The position numbers were made by a program, and so were the translations under genes. Below, piece after piece: positions 46,329 through 55,540 of a stretch of 64,000 nucleotides of DNA; position 1 is the first letter of the stretch; each line of letters starts with the position of its first letter. The stretch is from Phycisphaeraceae bacterium. Lineage in GTDB: Bacteria > Planctomycetota > Phycisphaerae > Phycisphaerales > UBA1924. The stretch covers positions 2,108,001 through 2,172,000 of the forward strand of contig JACKHF010000001.1 in assembly GCA_020639155.1 (NCBI GenBank), given 5' to 3'. Below the pieces are notes generated by a model. It saw only the letters and a list, made by a program, of their open reading frames with translations, was not told the origin of the DNA and did not search any database.

Positions 46329-47602
46329 CCTTCAGCGAACTTGTTGCCGAAGCAGATAAAGTCGAAGATATTCATTCTTCCGTCGTTGTCGCAGTTGGCA
46401 TAGATGCTCTGCTTGTTGTACTCGTCGATGAAGCACAGGTAGTCCCAGATATCCAGTTCCTTGTCGGCGTTGCAATCGGCGTAACAGAACGCTGGTAGCT
46501 TCGCAAGAAACGCTTCTAGCTCGTTACTCTCATTGCTGCCAAGTCCAGCGATGTACTCACCGTTATCCGAGATTGCTAGTACAGACCCTAAGTTCAGCCA
46601 ATTAACGAAGACGCCATGCTGAACTTCAAGGATTTCTCGCAGTGATACCCAGCCATCACGTGGATTCCAGATTGCCGCACCGTAAGCATCCTGCTTGTCA
46701 CCTAAAATGAAGCCATCATCGGACATAGCTTGAATTCCAGCACCTTGCCCGAGGTCCTGCCATCCATGAAAACGAGTCCAGCGGATATTATGCATCGCGT
46801 TGCTCGCATCGAGAGAACGTCCACACGCGACACGCCCATCTGCCGAAGAATCGGAAAAACTTGCGAAATACGGTGGTACTCCCGAGAGGTCAGCGAGAGT
46901 TTCCCAAGTATTTCCTCGTCGCCAGATTGCGCCTTCCTGCCCCAAAGCAGTTTGTGCCGCCCCGAAGCCAATCAATCCGTCGTTCGATATGCCGCCCAAC
47001 GAAGCAGGACCGCCACCGGTAATGCTCCCTGTACCTCCAGGGATGCCTCCAAGGAAAGCGAACTGCTTTAAGTCATTGAGCATGAACATTTCGTTCCCGC
47101 TCTGGAGTATCATATATGTGCCGATAATCGTGGTTCCGTCGGGCGTGATATTGGTAGCAATAGCATGGTGGTTTGGCATGAGTTCGATGAGATTGTGTGG
47201 CTTGCGGTCAATCCAGATAACAGGATTGTTCATTGTATTGACGACCTGTCCAACCAAGTAGTTTCCTGTGGCGTCAGCATCATATGCAACAATAGCAATG
47301 TCATTAGCTCCAAATCCTTGAAGAAGTTCATGTCCGCCATTGAGCGTCCAAGTGTAACCTAAATCGCGCGCAGGATTCGTTGTTGCCAACAAGCCAAGAA
47401 CTGTTCCATTATTTGTAACATGAAGTGGATAATCAAACGAAACAGGTTCGCTGACAGGATACTGTCTTCCCATCGGGTAGAACGCCGCTTGCTGGGCTGA
47501 TGCAGTTGTGCTCAGCATCAGCAGCACGCACAAACCCCAGCCGCATCTTTCGAAGCGGCTGGAGCGTGTCCTGCCTTTGAAGGAACAATGATTCACGGAC
47601 AT
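46319..47602 (-). CDS. Secreted HAF-repeat-like protein with Cys/Asp tail (tandem paralog 2)
   Basis: 427 residues. Same signal peptide (SRFERCGWGLCVLLML...ASAQQ) and same final ~25 residues (NCDNDGRMNIFDFICFGN ... EGCP) as the flanking paralogs, but the middle differs strongly (GGHELLQGFGANDIAIVAYD, LADLSGVPPYFASFSDSSAD). The mosaic suggests exchange of ends between family members. It overlaps both neighbours by 10 bp, so the three genes behave as one operon read from 48.9 to 45.0 kb. Role unknown. Confidence 0.85.
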   Translation of the reverse strand: MSVNHCSFKGRTRSSRFERCGWGLCVLLMLSTTASAQQAAFYPMGRQYPVSEPVSFDYPLHVTNNGTVLGLLATTNPARDLGYTWTLNGGHELLQGFGANDIAIVAYDADATGNYLVGQVVNTMNNPVIWIDRKPHNLIELMPNHHAIATNITPDGTTIIGTYMILQSGNEMFMLNDLKQFAFLGGIPGGTGSITGGGPASLGGISNDGLIGFGAAQTALGQEGAIWRRGNTWETLADLSGVPPYFASFSDSSADGRVACGRSLDASNAMHNIRWTRFHGWQDLGQGAGIQAMSDDGFILGDKQDAYGAAIWNPRDGWVSLREILEVQHGVFVNWLNLGSVLAISDNGEYIAGLGSNESNELEAFLAKLPAFCYADCNADKELDIWDYLCFIDEYNKQSIYANCDNDGRMNIFDFICFGNKFAEGCP

Positions 47603-48912
47603 CCTTCAGCGAACTTGTTTCCGAAGCAGATAAAGTCGAAGATATTCATTCTTCCGTCGTTGTCGCAGTTGGCGTACACGGTTCTCTGGCTGAACTGCTC
47701 AGCAAAGCAGAAGTAATCGAGGACATTGAGCTCATCATCGCCGTTGCAGTCCGCATAGCAGAACGCGGGAAGTGTTGCAAAGAAGGGTCGATACTCGAGC
47801 TGTGTTCCAGTCCAGCGAGCAGCAATACCCGCCATCATCGTGCCATCGAAGCTGATGGTGTCGATGGTCCAGAGCTGCCATACTCCGGCCGAGATGCCAT
47901 ACTCCTCAAAGAGCACATCCTGGAGATACCGCGCACCATTTACCGGGTCCCAGATAGTTGCTCCGTTGAGGAGAGGAGGTGGCCCAGCGTTCCCAGTGAA
48001 CCCGACGACGCGCCAGCCATCTCCACTCACCTGCTCTGCTCTTCCTCCAACAATGTTTCCTGGGATGTGGTACCACTGCCATCCGTGATATTCGGTCCAT
48101 CGCGAAAAAGCCTGGGTGCAGATAAGTCCCGGTGTCGCCTGTCCAACACCAACGCGAGCGTCGGAAGAGGCGCCAAGCACGCGGCTAAAGGAAAAACAGC
48201 CGGGCAGGTCTCCAAGAAACTCCCACCCAATACCTTCTCGCCAACGTACAGCTTCAAGACTTCCTGTCAGAATGTTTCCGCTCGTGCCAAGAAACGCCCC
48301 GGGAGTATTGATGTCAGCGATATTCGTGTTTCCGCCTTGTGGGCTGCCAAGATTGGTGATCTTCTCCCCGTCAAACAGGAACGGGACATCAGCGCCCGGA
48401 CCATCGTCGATGAGCAGCCCCTCAACAATATAACCATATTCTGCGTCTGAGACGTCAAGCGCAAATGCTTGATCGTATGGTTCAGGCGGTTCGAAGAGCA
48501 CAAAGGGTCCCTCGCCATCGATCCACACTATCGGCATCGCTGGCGACAAGTTCGGGGGGGGAGCAGCAACCCCAGTGATGTATCTTCCGTCTCGTGAAGT
48601 TCCTTGAGCCGAAACATTCCATTCCGGTCCCGGCTTTGGCAGCAGTGTCCAACCCTTCTGTTGTGACCATGTGATTCCGGTCCCAATGGGAGCTGATTGT
48701 TCAACAGAAGTTCCAATGACGGTTCCGTCATCCGTGAGAGACAAAAATCCGACCTCGTAGGAGAGGAGATTGGGCGGCAGGTTGTCCATAAACACGAGAG
48801 AAGCTTGCTGGGCTGATGCAGTTGTGCTCAGCATCAGCAGCACGCACAAACCCCAGCCGCATCTTTCGAAGCGGCTGGGAGAACTTGTTCTTCCAGCATG
48901 ATCTAGCGACAT
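47593..48912 (-). CDS. Secreted HAF-repeat-like protein with Cys/Asp tail (tandem paralog 1)
   Basis: 439 residues, first gene of the three-gene array. Signal peptide GWGLCVLLMLSTTASAQQ. It shares nearly all motifs with the third paralog (WSQQKGW, PVNGARYLQDVLFEEYGIS, WTIDTISFDGTMMAGIAAR) and the terminal EF-hand-like Cys/Asp units. GGAG stands about 10 bp before the ATG. The N-terminal 12 residues differ from the other two copies. Exported, unknown partner. Confidence 0.85.
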   Translation of the reverse strand: MSLDHAGRTSSPSRFERCGWGLCVLLMLSTTASAQQASLVFMDNLPPNLLSYEVGFLSLTDDGTVIGTSVEQSAPIGTGITWSQQKGWTLLPKPGPEWNVSAQGTSRDGRYITGVAAPPPNLSPAMPIVWIDGEGPFVLFEPPEPYDQAFALDVSDAEYGYIVEGLLIDDGPGADVPFLFDGEKITNLGSPQGGNTNIADINTPGAFLGTSGNILTGSLEAVRWREGIGWEFLGDLPGCFSFSRVLGASSDARVGVGQATPGLICTQAFSRWTEYHGWQWYHIPGNIVGGRAEQVSGDGWRVVGFTGNAGPPPLLNGATIWDPVNGARYLQDVLFEEYGISAGVWQLWTIDTISFDGTMMAGIAARWTGTQLEYRPFFATLPAFCYADCNGDDELNVLDYFCFAEQFSQRTVYANCDNDGRMNIFDFICFGNKFAEGCP

Positions 48913-49094
48913 TCAGCACACTCCATCTCCAGAGTGTACTTCATCTGTCAAGGTCCGGTTTCATCATTACGACACTGGATTTTGAGAGCATGGTCATGGT
49001 CACATAAGCGTGATCATGGCACCCTTTATTCTCTCGTGCCTTCGTGTCTCTGTGGTTCAACCCTTCTCACAGGCGTCTGTGGCCATACGAGAGC

Positions 49095-50273
49095 TCAGTC
49101 CAGCCAGTCCTTCTCTGCAAGACGCTCGGGGACATATGTTTCTGTGACGTAGCTGATGTCCTTGGTGATGAGCGATTCCACTTCCATCTTGAACCCGTTG
49201 GAGAGCATCTTCTTGATCTCAGCCTGCCAGTTCTTCTTGTCCTTGAACCACGGATACTCCATGATCTGCTTGGCTCGCTTGATGTCGCGGTCGTTGAGCG
49301 CGATCTGCACGTCGTCCGAGAGCGAGCATCGTTCGTAGTCCTTGGCGCGGATCCCCATGAACTTCGCGTCGGGGATCGCAAGGCGCTCAGACTCAAACGC
49401 GAGACTGATCGAGCCCTGTTTGATGACGCTGTAGATGTAGTGCCCCCACGGATCACAATCGAGCAGGCAGTAGATTGGAAGCCCGAGTTCCTTGTTGAAT
49501 CGGTGGAGAAGTCTTCGCACGCCGCGCGTCGGCTGGCCCGATCCTTCAGTCAGGATGCAGTTGTGCTTCTGCCAGAACTTGTCCTCGTTGAACCGTCCCC
49601 AGACGGTGTCCTTCTCGACATGGAGCACAAACTTCGCATCGCACTTCTTGAACTGGATGATGTCCGGCTCGACGATCGACGGGATCGAGTATCCGCCCGA
49701 ACCCATGCGCCGGCAGTCGATCTCGTCGCCCGAGTCAATGATCGTGATGTTTCCGACCATCGACCCGCGTTTCTTCGCGTAGATATTCAGTTCTTCTCGC
49801 AATGACCCGAGCGAAACCTCGATGTCCTCGAGGATGCCATCGGATTCGGTCTGGTCAGAGAATGTTTTCTCGCCCTTGGTGCCCTGGATCGTGTGCAGAC
49901 TTTTGTAGAACATACCACGAAGGCTGAGCGACTTGTCCTCGTGCAGCAGATCACGAATGCTCGACGCGTGCAACATTGTCTGCATGAACAGACGCGCCTG
50001 TTTCAGATCGAACAGCCTGCGTTCCTGCGTTGCGTCGCCCATCTGCAGGATGCGCCGTGACGTATTCCATCGAGTGTTACTCGCAGCTCGGGTCGGGATC
50101 TCGATGCGCGGCTCAATACCCCCAACACTCGACTCGACAACCCGTTCCGCGAGGGAGACGAGCTTTGCCTCTGTGTGCTCATTGCGTTCTGCGCGAGAAG
50201 AAGCCTTGCGATTGACATTCTTCTTCGCCACTTTCTTCGCGACGGTCTTCTTTGTGGGAGCTTTCTTTGCCAC
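49095..50273 (-). CDS. top6A: DNA topoisomerase VI subunit A (Spo11-like)
   Basis: 392 residues from GTG 50273, which has AGGAG about 6 bp upstream; the longer open frame runs antiparallel to no family and overlaps rpsA. A Lys-rich N-terminal tail (VAKKAPTKKTVAKKVAKK) precedes the 5Y-CAP domain with the candidate catalytic Y123 in SLRGMFYKSL. The Toprim domain has E220 in VLHVEKDTVW and D272-x-D274 in LLDCDPWGHYIY. Subunit A makes the double-strand cut in a type IIB topoisomerase; the partner ATPase subunit B is not in the window. It is 149 bp downstream of rpsA on the same strand, past a terminator. Confidence 0.88.
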   Translation of the reverse strand: MAKKAPTKKTVAKKVAKKNVNRKASSRAERNEHTEAKLVSLAERVVESSVGGIEPRIEIPTRAASNTRWNTSRRILQMGDATQERRLFDLKQARLFMQTMLHASSIRDLLHEDKSLSLRGMFYKSLHTIQGTKGEKTFSDQTESDGILEDIEVSLGSLREELNIYAKKRGSMVGNITIIDSGDEIDCRRMGSGGYSIPSIVEPDIIQFKKCDAKFVLHVEKDTVWGRFNEDKFWQKHNCILTEGSGQPTRGVRRLLHRFNKELGLPIYCLLDCDPWGHYIYSVIKQGSISLAFESERLAIPDAKFMGIRAKDYERCSLSDDVQIALNDRDIKRAKQIMEYPWFKDKKNWQAEIKKMLSNGFKMEVESLITKDISYVTETYVPERLAEKDWLD

Positions 50274-50361
50274 GCCGATCTCCTGATAGGTGTACAGCAC
50301 GTCAAACGTAGCAGCTCCTAGCAACAGCTGCAATCGAAGAACAGACTGGACAGATGGAACT

Positions 50362-50392
50362 GGAATGAAAAACCGCTCCATTGCTGGAGCGG
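50362..50392 (-). terminator. rpsA terminator
   Basis: Stem CCGCTCCA / TGGAGCGG with loop TTGC (50373-50392); on the minus strand TTTTTCATT follows. It lies about 30 bp after the rpsA stop. Confidence 0.85.
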
Positions 50393-50421
50393 CTGAGTGT
50401 GAACATGATGAAGTGATGGGA

Positions 50422-52182
50422 TCAGAGTTCGATTTTGCTCGTACCCATCGACCCGTGATCATCCATACCACCGCGGACTGGCTTGCGTGGCGCGTCAAAC
50501 TCGCGCTCCTCGCCGCCGCCCTCAGCGCCGGAGGTGTCGCCCCATTGTGCGCGCTTGAGTGACAGGCCGATCTTGCGATCGTGCGTGTCGACACGGAGGA
50601 TCTTGACCTCGACTTCCTCGCCAATGGTGACAACATCCTGCGGGTTCTCGACCTTGTGATCGGCGAGTTCCGAGATGTGCAGCAAGCCTTCGAGATCGTC
50701 TTCCAGTTCGACAAACACGCCGAAGTTGGTGATCTTGGAGACGGTGCCCTTGACAACCATGCCGGGCTTGTACGCGTCTGGGATTGCAGCGACCCACGGA
50801 TCGTCCTGGAGCTGCTTCATGCCGAGGCTGATACGCTGCTTCTCCTGATCGACCTCGAGGATCTTGCAGGTGACGGTGTCGCCCTTCTTGACGATCTCGC
50901 TGGGATGCGTGATCTTCTTGGTCCAGGAGATATCAGAGATATGGAGCAGACCGTCGATGCCGGGTTCGATCTCAACAAACGCGCCGTAGTTTGCAAGGTT
51001 GCGGACAGTGCCCTCGATGACGTGGCCAACCGGGTACTTCTCGCCGACGAGTTCCCATGGATTGACCTCGACCTGCTTCATGCCGAGGCTGATCTCCTGC
51101 TTGTTCTTGTCAATCGCAAGCACAACGACCTCGACCTCGTCACCCGGCGCGATGATCTCGCTGGGATGGTTGATGCGGCGTGTCCACGACATCTCAGAGA
51201 TATGCACGAGCCCCTCGATACCGTCTTCGAGACGGACGAACGCACCGTATGAGACAATGTTGACGACGTTGCCCTTGATGCGTGAGTTGACGGGGTACTT
51301 GGCCTCGATCTCTTCCCACGGGCTTGCGTCCTTCTGCTTCAGACCCAGCGCGATCTTCTCGCGATCCATGTCGATCGAGAGGACCTTCACTTCAATGACA
51401 TCGTCAATCTTGACGATCTCACTTGGATGGCTCACGCGGCTCCATGACATATCGGTAATGTGCAGGAGACCATCGATACCGCCGAGATCGACAAACGCGC
51501 CGAAGTCAGCGATGTTCTTGACGGTGCCCTTGACAAGATCACCCTCGTTGATGTTCTTGAGCAGGCGTTCCTTGGCGCGATCGCGCTCGATCTCGATCAG
51601 CTTGCGACGGCTGACAACGATGTTGCGGCGCTCCTGATCAATCTTGATGATCGTGGCGCGGATCTTTCGACCGATGAACTCACCGACATCGTGAGGACGA
51701 CGGATGTCAACCTGCGAAGCGGGCAGGAACGCGAGCACACCGATATCAACGAGCAGGCCGCCCTTTGTCTTGCGGACGACCTCGCCCTCGACATCGTCGC
51801 CTTCCTTGGTTGTATCGATGATGCGCTGCCAGTTGATGATGCGATCGGCCTTGCGCTTCGAGATTTCAACAAGGCCGTTGTTTCCTTCGAGTGATTCGAG
51901 CAGCACATCAATTGTTTCGCCAACAACAGGTGCTGCGCCCTCAAACTCTTCGCGAGGGACCAGGCCTTCGCTCTTGAGTCCGAGTTCGACGACGACATCG
52001 TCGCCCGCGAACCCGATGATCTTGCCTTTGATAAGTTTGCCCGGCGAGACTTCTTCCATTTGCTCGCCGAGAATGGAGTCCATGCGATTGTCGGTATCTG
52101 CTCCTCCAAACGCGTCACTGAGCAGCGCTTCAACTTCGGCGTCCGTGGAACCAAGTTGAGCGATCAGCGTGTCATCGATCAT
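50422..52182 (-). CDS. rpsA: 30S ribosomal protein S1
   Basis: 586 residues, similar to the E. coli 557. It has six S1 RNA-binding repeats of ~85 residues starting near residue 48 (GKLIKGKIIGFAGDDVVVEL; later KGTVKNIADFGAFVDLGGID, KGNVVNIVSYGAFVRLEDGI, EGTVRNLANYGAFVEIEPGI, KGTVSKITNFGVFVELEDDL), each with the GAFV/GLLHIS motifs. S1 brings mRNA to the ribosome. The C-terminus is acidic and glycine-rich (GAEGGGEEREFDAP). Upstream lies a 545-bp spacer with a hairpin 20-60 bp before the start codon, a possible autoregulatory leader. Confidence 0.96.
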   Translation of the reverse strand: MIDDTLIAQLGSTDAEVEALLSDAFGGADTDNRMDSILGEQMEEVSPGKLIKGKIIGFAGDDVVVELGLKSEGLVPREEFEGAAPVVGETIDVLLESLEGNNGLVEISKRKADRIINWQRIIDTTKEGDDVEGEVVRKTKGGLLVDIGVLAFLPASQVDIRRPHDVGEFIGRKIRATIIKIDQERRNIVVSRRKLIEIERDRAKERLLKNINEGDLVKGTVKNIADFGAFVDLGGIDGLLHITDMSWSRVSHPSEIVKIDDVIEVKVLSIDMDREKIALGLKQKDASPWEEIEAKYPVNSRIKGNVVNIVSYGAFVRLEDGIEGLVHISEMSWTRRINHPSEIIAPGDEVEVVVLAIDKNKQEISLGMKQVEVNPWELVGEKYPVGHVIEGTVRNLANYGAFVEIEPGIDGLLHISDISWTKKITHPSEIVKKGDTVTCKILEVDQEKQRISLGMKQLQDDPWVAAIPDAYKPGMVVKGTVSKITNFGVFVELEDDLEGLLHISELADHKVENPQDVVTIGEEVEVKILRVDTHDRKIGLSLKRAQWGDTSGAEGGGEEREFDAPRKPVRGGMDDHGSMGTSKIEL

Positions 52183-52727
52183 GTATATGTATCCAGAGGT
52201 GAATGTGTCCGATAAAGCTTCAGGCTTGAACCACGTTCAAGGACACCTGAAAACCCACTCAATCACGCGACCGAGGGGGATCGAACCGGTGCGACGCAGA
52301 CCATGACAAAGCTTCTCTCTGTGCTGCGCCTTGACAGAAAGAAGCAGGGGGAACTGGTAGTCTAGTCGCAGTTTTGGCAAACTGGTACAAAAATCGCGTC
52401 AAACCCGCAGGAAAGACGCGAAATGAGCGGCAGGTACGAATGGTGGTGGTTCGCGACTGGCACTTTGTGCGCACAATCTGTGATCCTGAAAATCGGGCCG
52501 GGAGCGAGGTCTCAGCAAATCCCCCCAGCAATTCGTGACGATACAGGCACAAGCGATCTGTGATCCTTCGCACAGCAACCGTTTTTTGCTGGCCTTGGGA
52601 AACAGTTTGTCTAGAGTTTCAGCCCGTTTCGGAGATGTCCTCCGAGATATCAGGATGATCGAAACACGCTCGCCGATCCGATCACCCAGGGTTTCTGTTC
52701 GCACCATCTGGCTGTGGATACACGTTC
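52183..52727. other. Long intergenic region between rpsA and gdhA
   Basis: 545 bp between divergent genes. On the rpsA side a nested hairpin (GTGTCC...GGACAC around CTTGAA-CCACG-TTCAAG, about 52207-52247) lies in the predicted rpsA leader. A TTGACA at 52331 has no convincing -10 partner. I found no open frame, tRNA or complete small RNA; a TTCGATCC stretch near 52280 is not a tRNA arm. Confidence 0.55.
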
Positions 52728-54059
52728 ATGAGCACTGTTGCCGCGACGCCGAATGTCACTCTTCCCCGCGATCCTGTCTGCGACGAAGTCGGTCTGCCGG
52801 AGGATCCAGATAATCTGTACACGCAGTCTGTGAGCACCATGCTCAAGGCGGCTGATTTGGTCGGGCTCAAGCATCGACTCAAGATCATTCTTGCCCAGCC
52901 GAAGAACGAGATTATGGTGCACTTCCCGGTGCGCATGGATGACGGTCATCACAAGCTGTTTAAGGGGTATCGCGTTCAGCACAACAACGCACTCGGTCCG
53001 TACAAGGGTGGTATTCGGTACCACCACGATGTGCATCTTGACGACGTCAAGAGTCTTGCATTTCTCATGACAATGAAGTGCTCGCTTGCGGGCGTGCCGT
53101 TCGGTGGTGGCAAGGGCGGTGTAAAGGTAGACCCTCGCGCTGTCAGCCAGGGCGAGCTTGAACGCGTCACACGTCGCTTCATCAGCGCTATTGCAAACGA
53201 TATTGGTCCTGATTACGACATCCCTGCTCCGGACGTGGGCACGAACTCCCAGATCATGGCATGGATGGCTGACACTTACCAGATGTCGTCAACTGATCGT
53301 GCTGTATATGACGGCATGCGTGTCGTGACAGGCAAGCCAGTTGAAATCGGTGGGTCGCTCGGTCGTGAGAAGGCGACCGGTCAGGGACTTGCAGACGTCG
53401 TTGCAGAACTGCTGCCAGAGTTCGGTATGCCGATCAAGGGCATGCGGTTCTCAGTGCTTGGGTTTGGTAACGTCGGCTCGTGGGCTGGCAAGATTCTGCA
53501 GGACATGGGCGCCAAACTGGTGGCTGTGCAGGACCACACCGGTGGTCTTCGCGACGACAACGGTATTGACGCACACAAGCTTGCCGATCATTGTCGTTTG
53601 CATGGTGGTGTCAAGGGATTCAAGGGTGCAACTGAGGTTGGCGAAAAGGACTTTTATTCGACACCTGTTGACCTGTTTGTTCCTGCGGCGCTCGAGCAGA
53701 TGATCCAGGAGCGAGAGGCGAACTGGCTTGACTGTAAGTACATGGCTGAGGGTGCAAACGCACCATCAACCCCGGTTGGTGATCGCGTGCTTGCGTCAAA
53801 GGGTGTTGAGATCATCCCCGCGATTCTCGCGAATGCTGGTGGCGTGACCGTGTCGTACTTTGAGTGGGTTCAGAATAAGACCAGTGAGTACTGGGATGTG
53901 GATCGTGTCGACAAGACACTCAACAAGCACATGGTCAAGGCTGCCCACCAGACCATCGCTGCGAAGAATCGATTTAACACAGACATGCGTACCGCAGCGT
54001 ACGCTGCAGCGCTTGAGCGCCTCGCGCAGGCATACGCGGTTCGTGGTATCTTCCCGTAA
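52728..54059 (+). CDS. gdhA: Glutamate dehydrogenase (Glu/Leu/Phe/Val family)
   Basis: 443 residues, normal for hexameric GDH. It interconverts glutamate with 2-oxoglutarate and ammonia. Substrate-site motifs: LGPYKGGIRYHHDV, VPFGGGKGG and DIPAPDVGTNSQIMAWM; the Rossmann NAD(P) site is GMRFSVLGFGNVGSWAG. C-terminal part EGANAPSTP and NAGGVTVSYFEW is typical. No ribosome site is evident before ATG 52728. It ends at a strong terminator. Cofactor preference cannot be read from sequence by eye. Confidence 0.95.
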   Translation: MSTVAATPNVTLPRDPVCDEVGLPEDPDNLYTQSVSTMLKAADLVGLKHRLKIILAQPKNEIMVHFPVRMDDGHHKLFKGYRVQHNNALGPYKGGIRYHHDVHLDDVKSLAFLMTMKCSLAGVPFGGGKGGVKVDPRAVSQGELERVTRRFISAIANDIGPDYDIPAPDVGTNSQIMAWMADTYQMSSTDRAVYDGMRVVTGKPVEIGGSLGREKATGQGLADVVAELLPEFGMPIKGMRFSVLGFGNVGSWAGKILQDMGAKLVAVQDHTGGLRDDNGIDAHKLADHCRLHGGVKGFKGATEVGEKDFYSTPVDLFVPAALEQMIQEREANWLDCKYMAEGANAPSTPVGDRVLASKGVEIIPAILANAGGVTVSYFEWVQNKTSEYWDVDRVDKTLNKHMVKAAHQTIAAKNRFNTDMRTAAYAAALERLAQAYAVRGIFP

Positions 54060-54087
54060 GCGGGAGCCGTCGTATACGTATTTTTCA

Positions 54088-54118
54088 CCCGCCCAAGCTT
54101 CGGCTTTGGCGGGTTTTC
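54088..54118 (+). terminator. gdhA terminator
   Basis: Stem CCCGCC.AAGC / GCTTTGGCGGG around a TTCG tetraloop, followed by TTTT. 28 bp after the gdhA stop. Confidence 0.88.
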
Positions 54119-54156
54119 TGTTGGCAGGATTTGTTTGATTCAGCTACACTTGGCCC

Positions 54157-54513
54157 ATGGCAATGATTGACAACAGCAGGGTGCTGACAGAGTTTGAGGA
54201 TGGCGTTGTGGTCGCTGTCATCAGGTTGTCAAAGATCACAGAAGCAGATACCGGTGCGCTTGAGGAGGATCTCGTTGCGGCTGCTTCGCCGCACGGTTGG
54301 AAACTTGCTCTTGATATGTCTGAGGTGCTGCTGCTTGCGTCAGTTGGCATCTCAATGCTGCTGGCATTGCGAAAGAATGCGCAGGCTGCCGGTGGTCATG
54401 TTGCATTGTACAATGTAACGCCGGATGTCTCGAACATGCTCAAGATTACAAAGCTCTCGACATTGTTCAAAGTAGGCAAGGATCGTGCTGCAGCGGTGAA
54501 ATCGCTGTCCTGA
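54157..54513 (+). CDS. STAS-domain anti-sigma factor antagonist-like protein
   Basis: 118 residues, the size of SpoIIAA/RsbV proteins. A single STAS fold: VVVAVIRLSKITEADTGALE, LALDMSEVLLLASVGISMLL and HVALYNVTPDVSNMLKITKL. The Ser in LLASVGIS is where the phosphorylated Ser of SpoIIAA lies (usually DSSG), so control by an anti-sigma kinase is possible. No kinase or sigma factor gene is nearby, so the partner is unknown. It lies between gdhA and convergent rnc. Confidence 0.85.
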   Translation: MAMIDNSRVLTEFEDGVVVAVIRLSKITEADTGALEEDLVAAASPHGWKLALDMSEVLLLASVGISMLLALRKNAQAAGGHVALYNVTPDVSNMLKITKLSTLFKVGKDRAAAVKSLS

Positions 54514-54532
54514 TAGATGGAGAGCATACCCT

Positions 54533-55267
54533 TTATTCTGTATCTTCATTGTTTGCAACACGGGCGAAACCCGCATCGTCAACCTCGATGATTCCAAGCA
54601 TCGCGAGCGCATTTCGAGCGGCGATCTGCTCTGCCTGTTTCTTCGATTGTGCCCATGCGGCTTCGAATCGTCGCGCACCAACAATAATGCCGACCTTGAA
54701 CGCCTTGGCGTGATCGGGTCCCTTCTCATCAAGCACCCTGTAGACTGGTACGTCGCCAAGAATTCGCTGCGCATGTTGTTGCAGCAGTGATTTATAGTTT
54801 TCCTGATGGCCGCTCTCGATCGACTCGTCGATCAGCGTATCGATAAACGAAATGACAAATGCTGATGCGGCGTCGTATCCACCATCGAGGTAGATTGCTG
54901 CGATAAGTGCTTCAAGCACACCAGCCGAAATGGACATCGGAATGTCCACCCCCGAGCGCATGCCCTTCCCGAGAATAGTAAAGTCACACAGCCCCAGTGA
55001 TATCGCAACGTCCGAACACGATTGTCGTGAGACCGCAGCACTCTTCACCTTGGTCATGTCACCTTCTTCAAGATCCGGATAGCGAGTGAACAATCTCTGG
55101 CACGTGATCAGACCAAGGACCGCATCGCCAAGAAACTCCAGGCGTTCATTGGAGTCGAGCCGGTCCTCAACAGCTGAGGCGTGGGTGAGCGCAGCGCGCA
55201 ATAAATCATGATCGGTGAACGTGTACCCGATGCGTTGTTCCAGAATGGTGCGAGTCGCAGTATCCAC
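54533..55267 (-). CDS. rnc: Ribonuclease III
   Basis: 244 residues from GTG 55267; family ~226. N-terminal catalytic domain with the signature NERLEFLGDAVL (residues 40-51) and LEALIAAIYLDGGYD (second acidic cluster), then a double-stranded RNA-binding domain (ENYKSLLQQHAQRI, FKVGIIVGARRFEAAW, SKKQAEQIAARNAL). It processes rRNA precursors and structured RNAs. A short acidic tail ends the protein. Convergent with the STAS gene (19 bp apart) and divergent from rpmH across 273 bp. Confidence 0.95.
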   Translation of the reverse strand: MDTATRTILEQRIGYTFTDHDLLRAALTHASAVEDRLDSNERLEFLGDAVLGLITCQRLFTRYPDLEEGDMTKVKSAAVSRQSCSDVAISLGLCDFTILGKGMRSGVDIPMSISAGVLEALIAAIYLDGGYDAASAFVISFIDTLIDESIESGHQENYKSLLQQHAQRILGDVPVYRVLDEKGPDHAKAFKVGIIVGARRFEAAWAQSKKQAEQIAARNALAMLGIIEVDDAGFARVANNEDTE

Positions 55268-55540
55268 GAGTGTCTTAATCTTTGCATAATGGCCGAACAG
55301 ACAACACTTTGCAATCCCCCAGTTCCGTTTGATGTATCGAAATCAACCGAATGTGTAGTTCAACAGGGATATATGGACCGATAATAACAATCAAAACATC
55401 AAGAAAAATGCTGGGACTTGGCGCATGATTGCCATGTGTCTATACTCCCTGCTCGAACTTTCAAACCCGGTTTTGCTGTTCCTGACACTTTGCAAGCGGT
55501 GTCGGTTTCAGTGGAGCACGTTCCTTGATCGGAGAATCCC

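Noticed and set aside
50274..50756. Long N-terminal extension of the topoisomerase VI A frame
   Set aside because: It overlaps rpsA in another frame, is Ser/Arg-rich without family likeness, and a GTG with AGGAG at 50273 is a better start.
52262..52300. TTCGATCC stretch on the minus strand upstream of rpsA that resembles a tRNA T-arm or tmRNA end
   Set aside because: The flanking bases do not pair as a T-stem and no acceptor, D- or anticodon arm is present.
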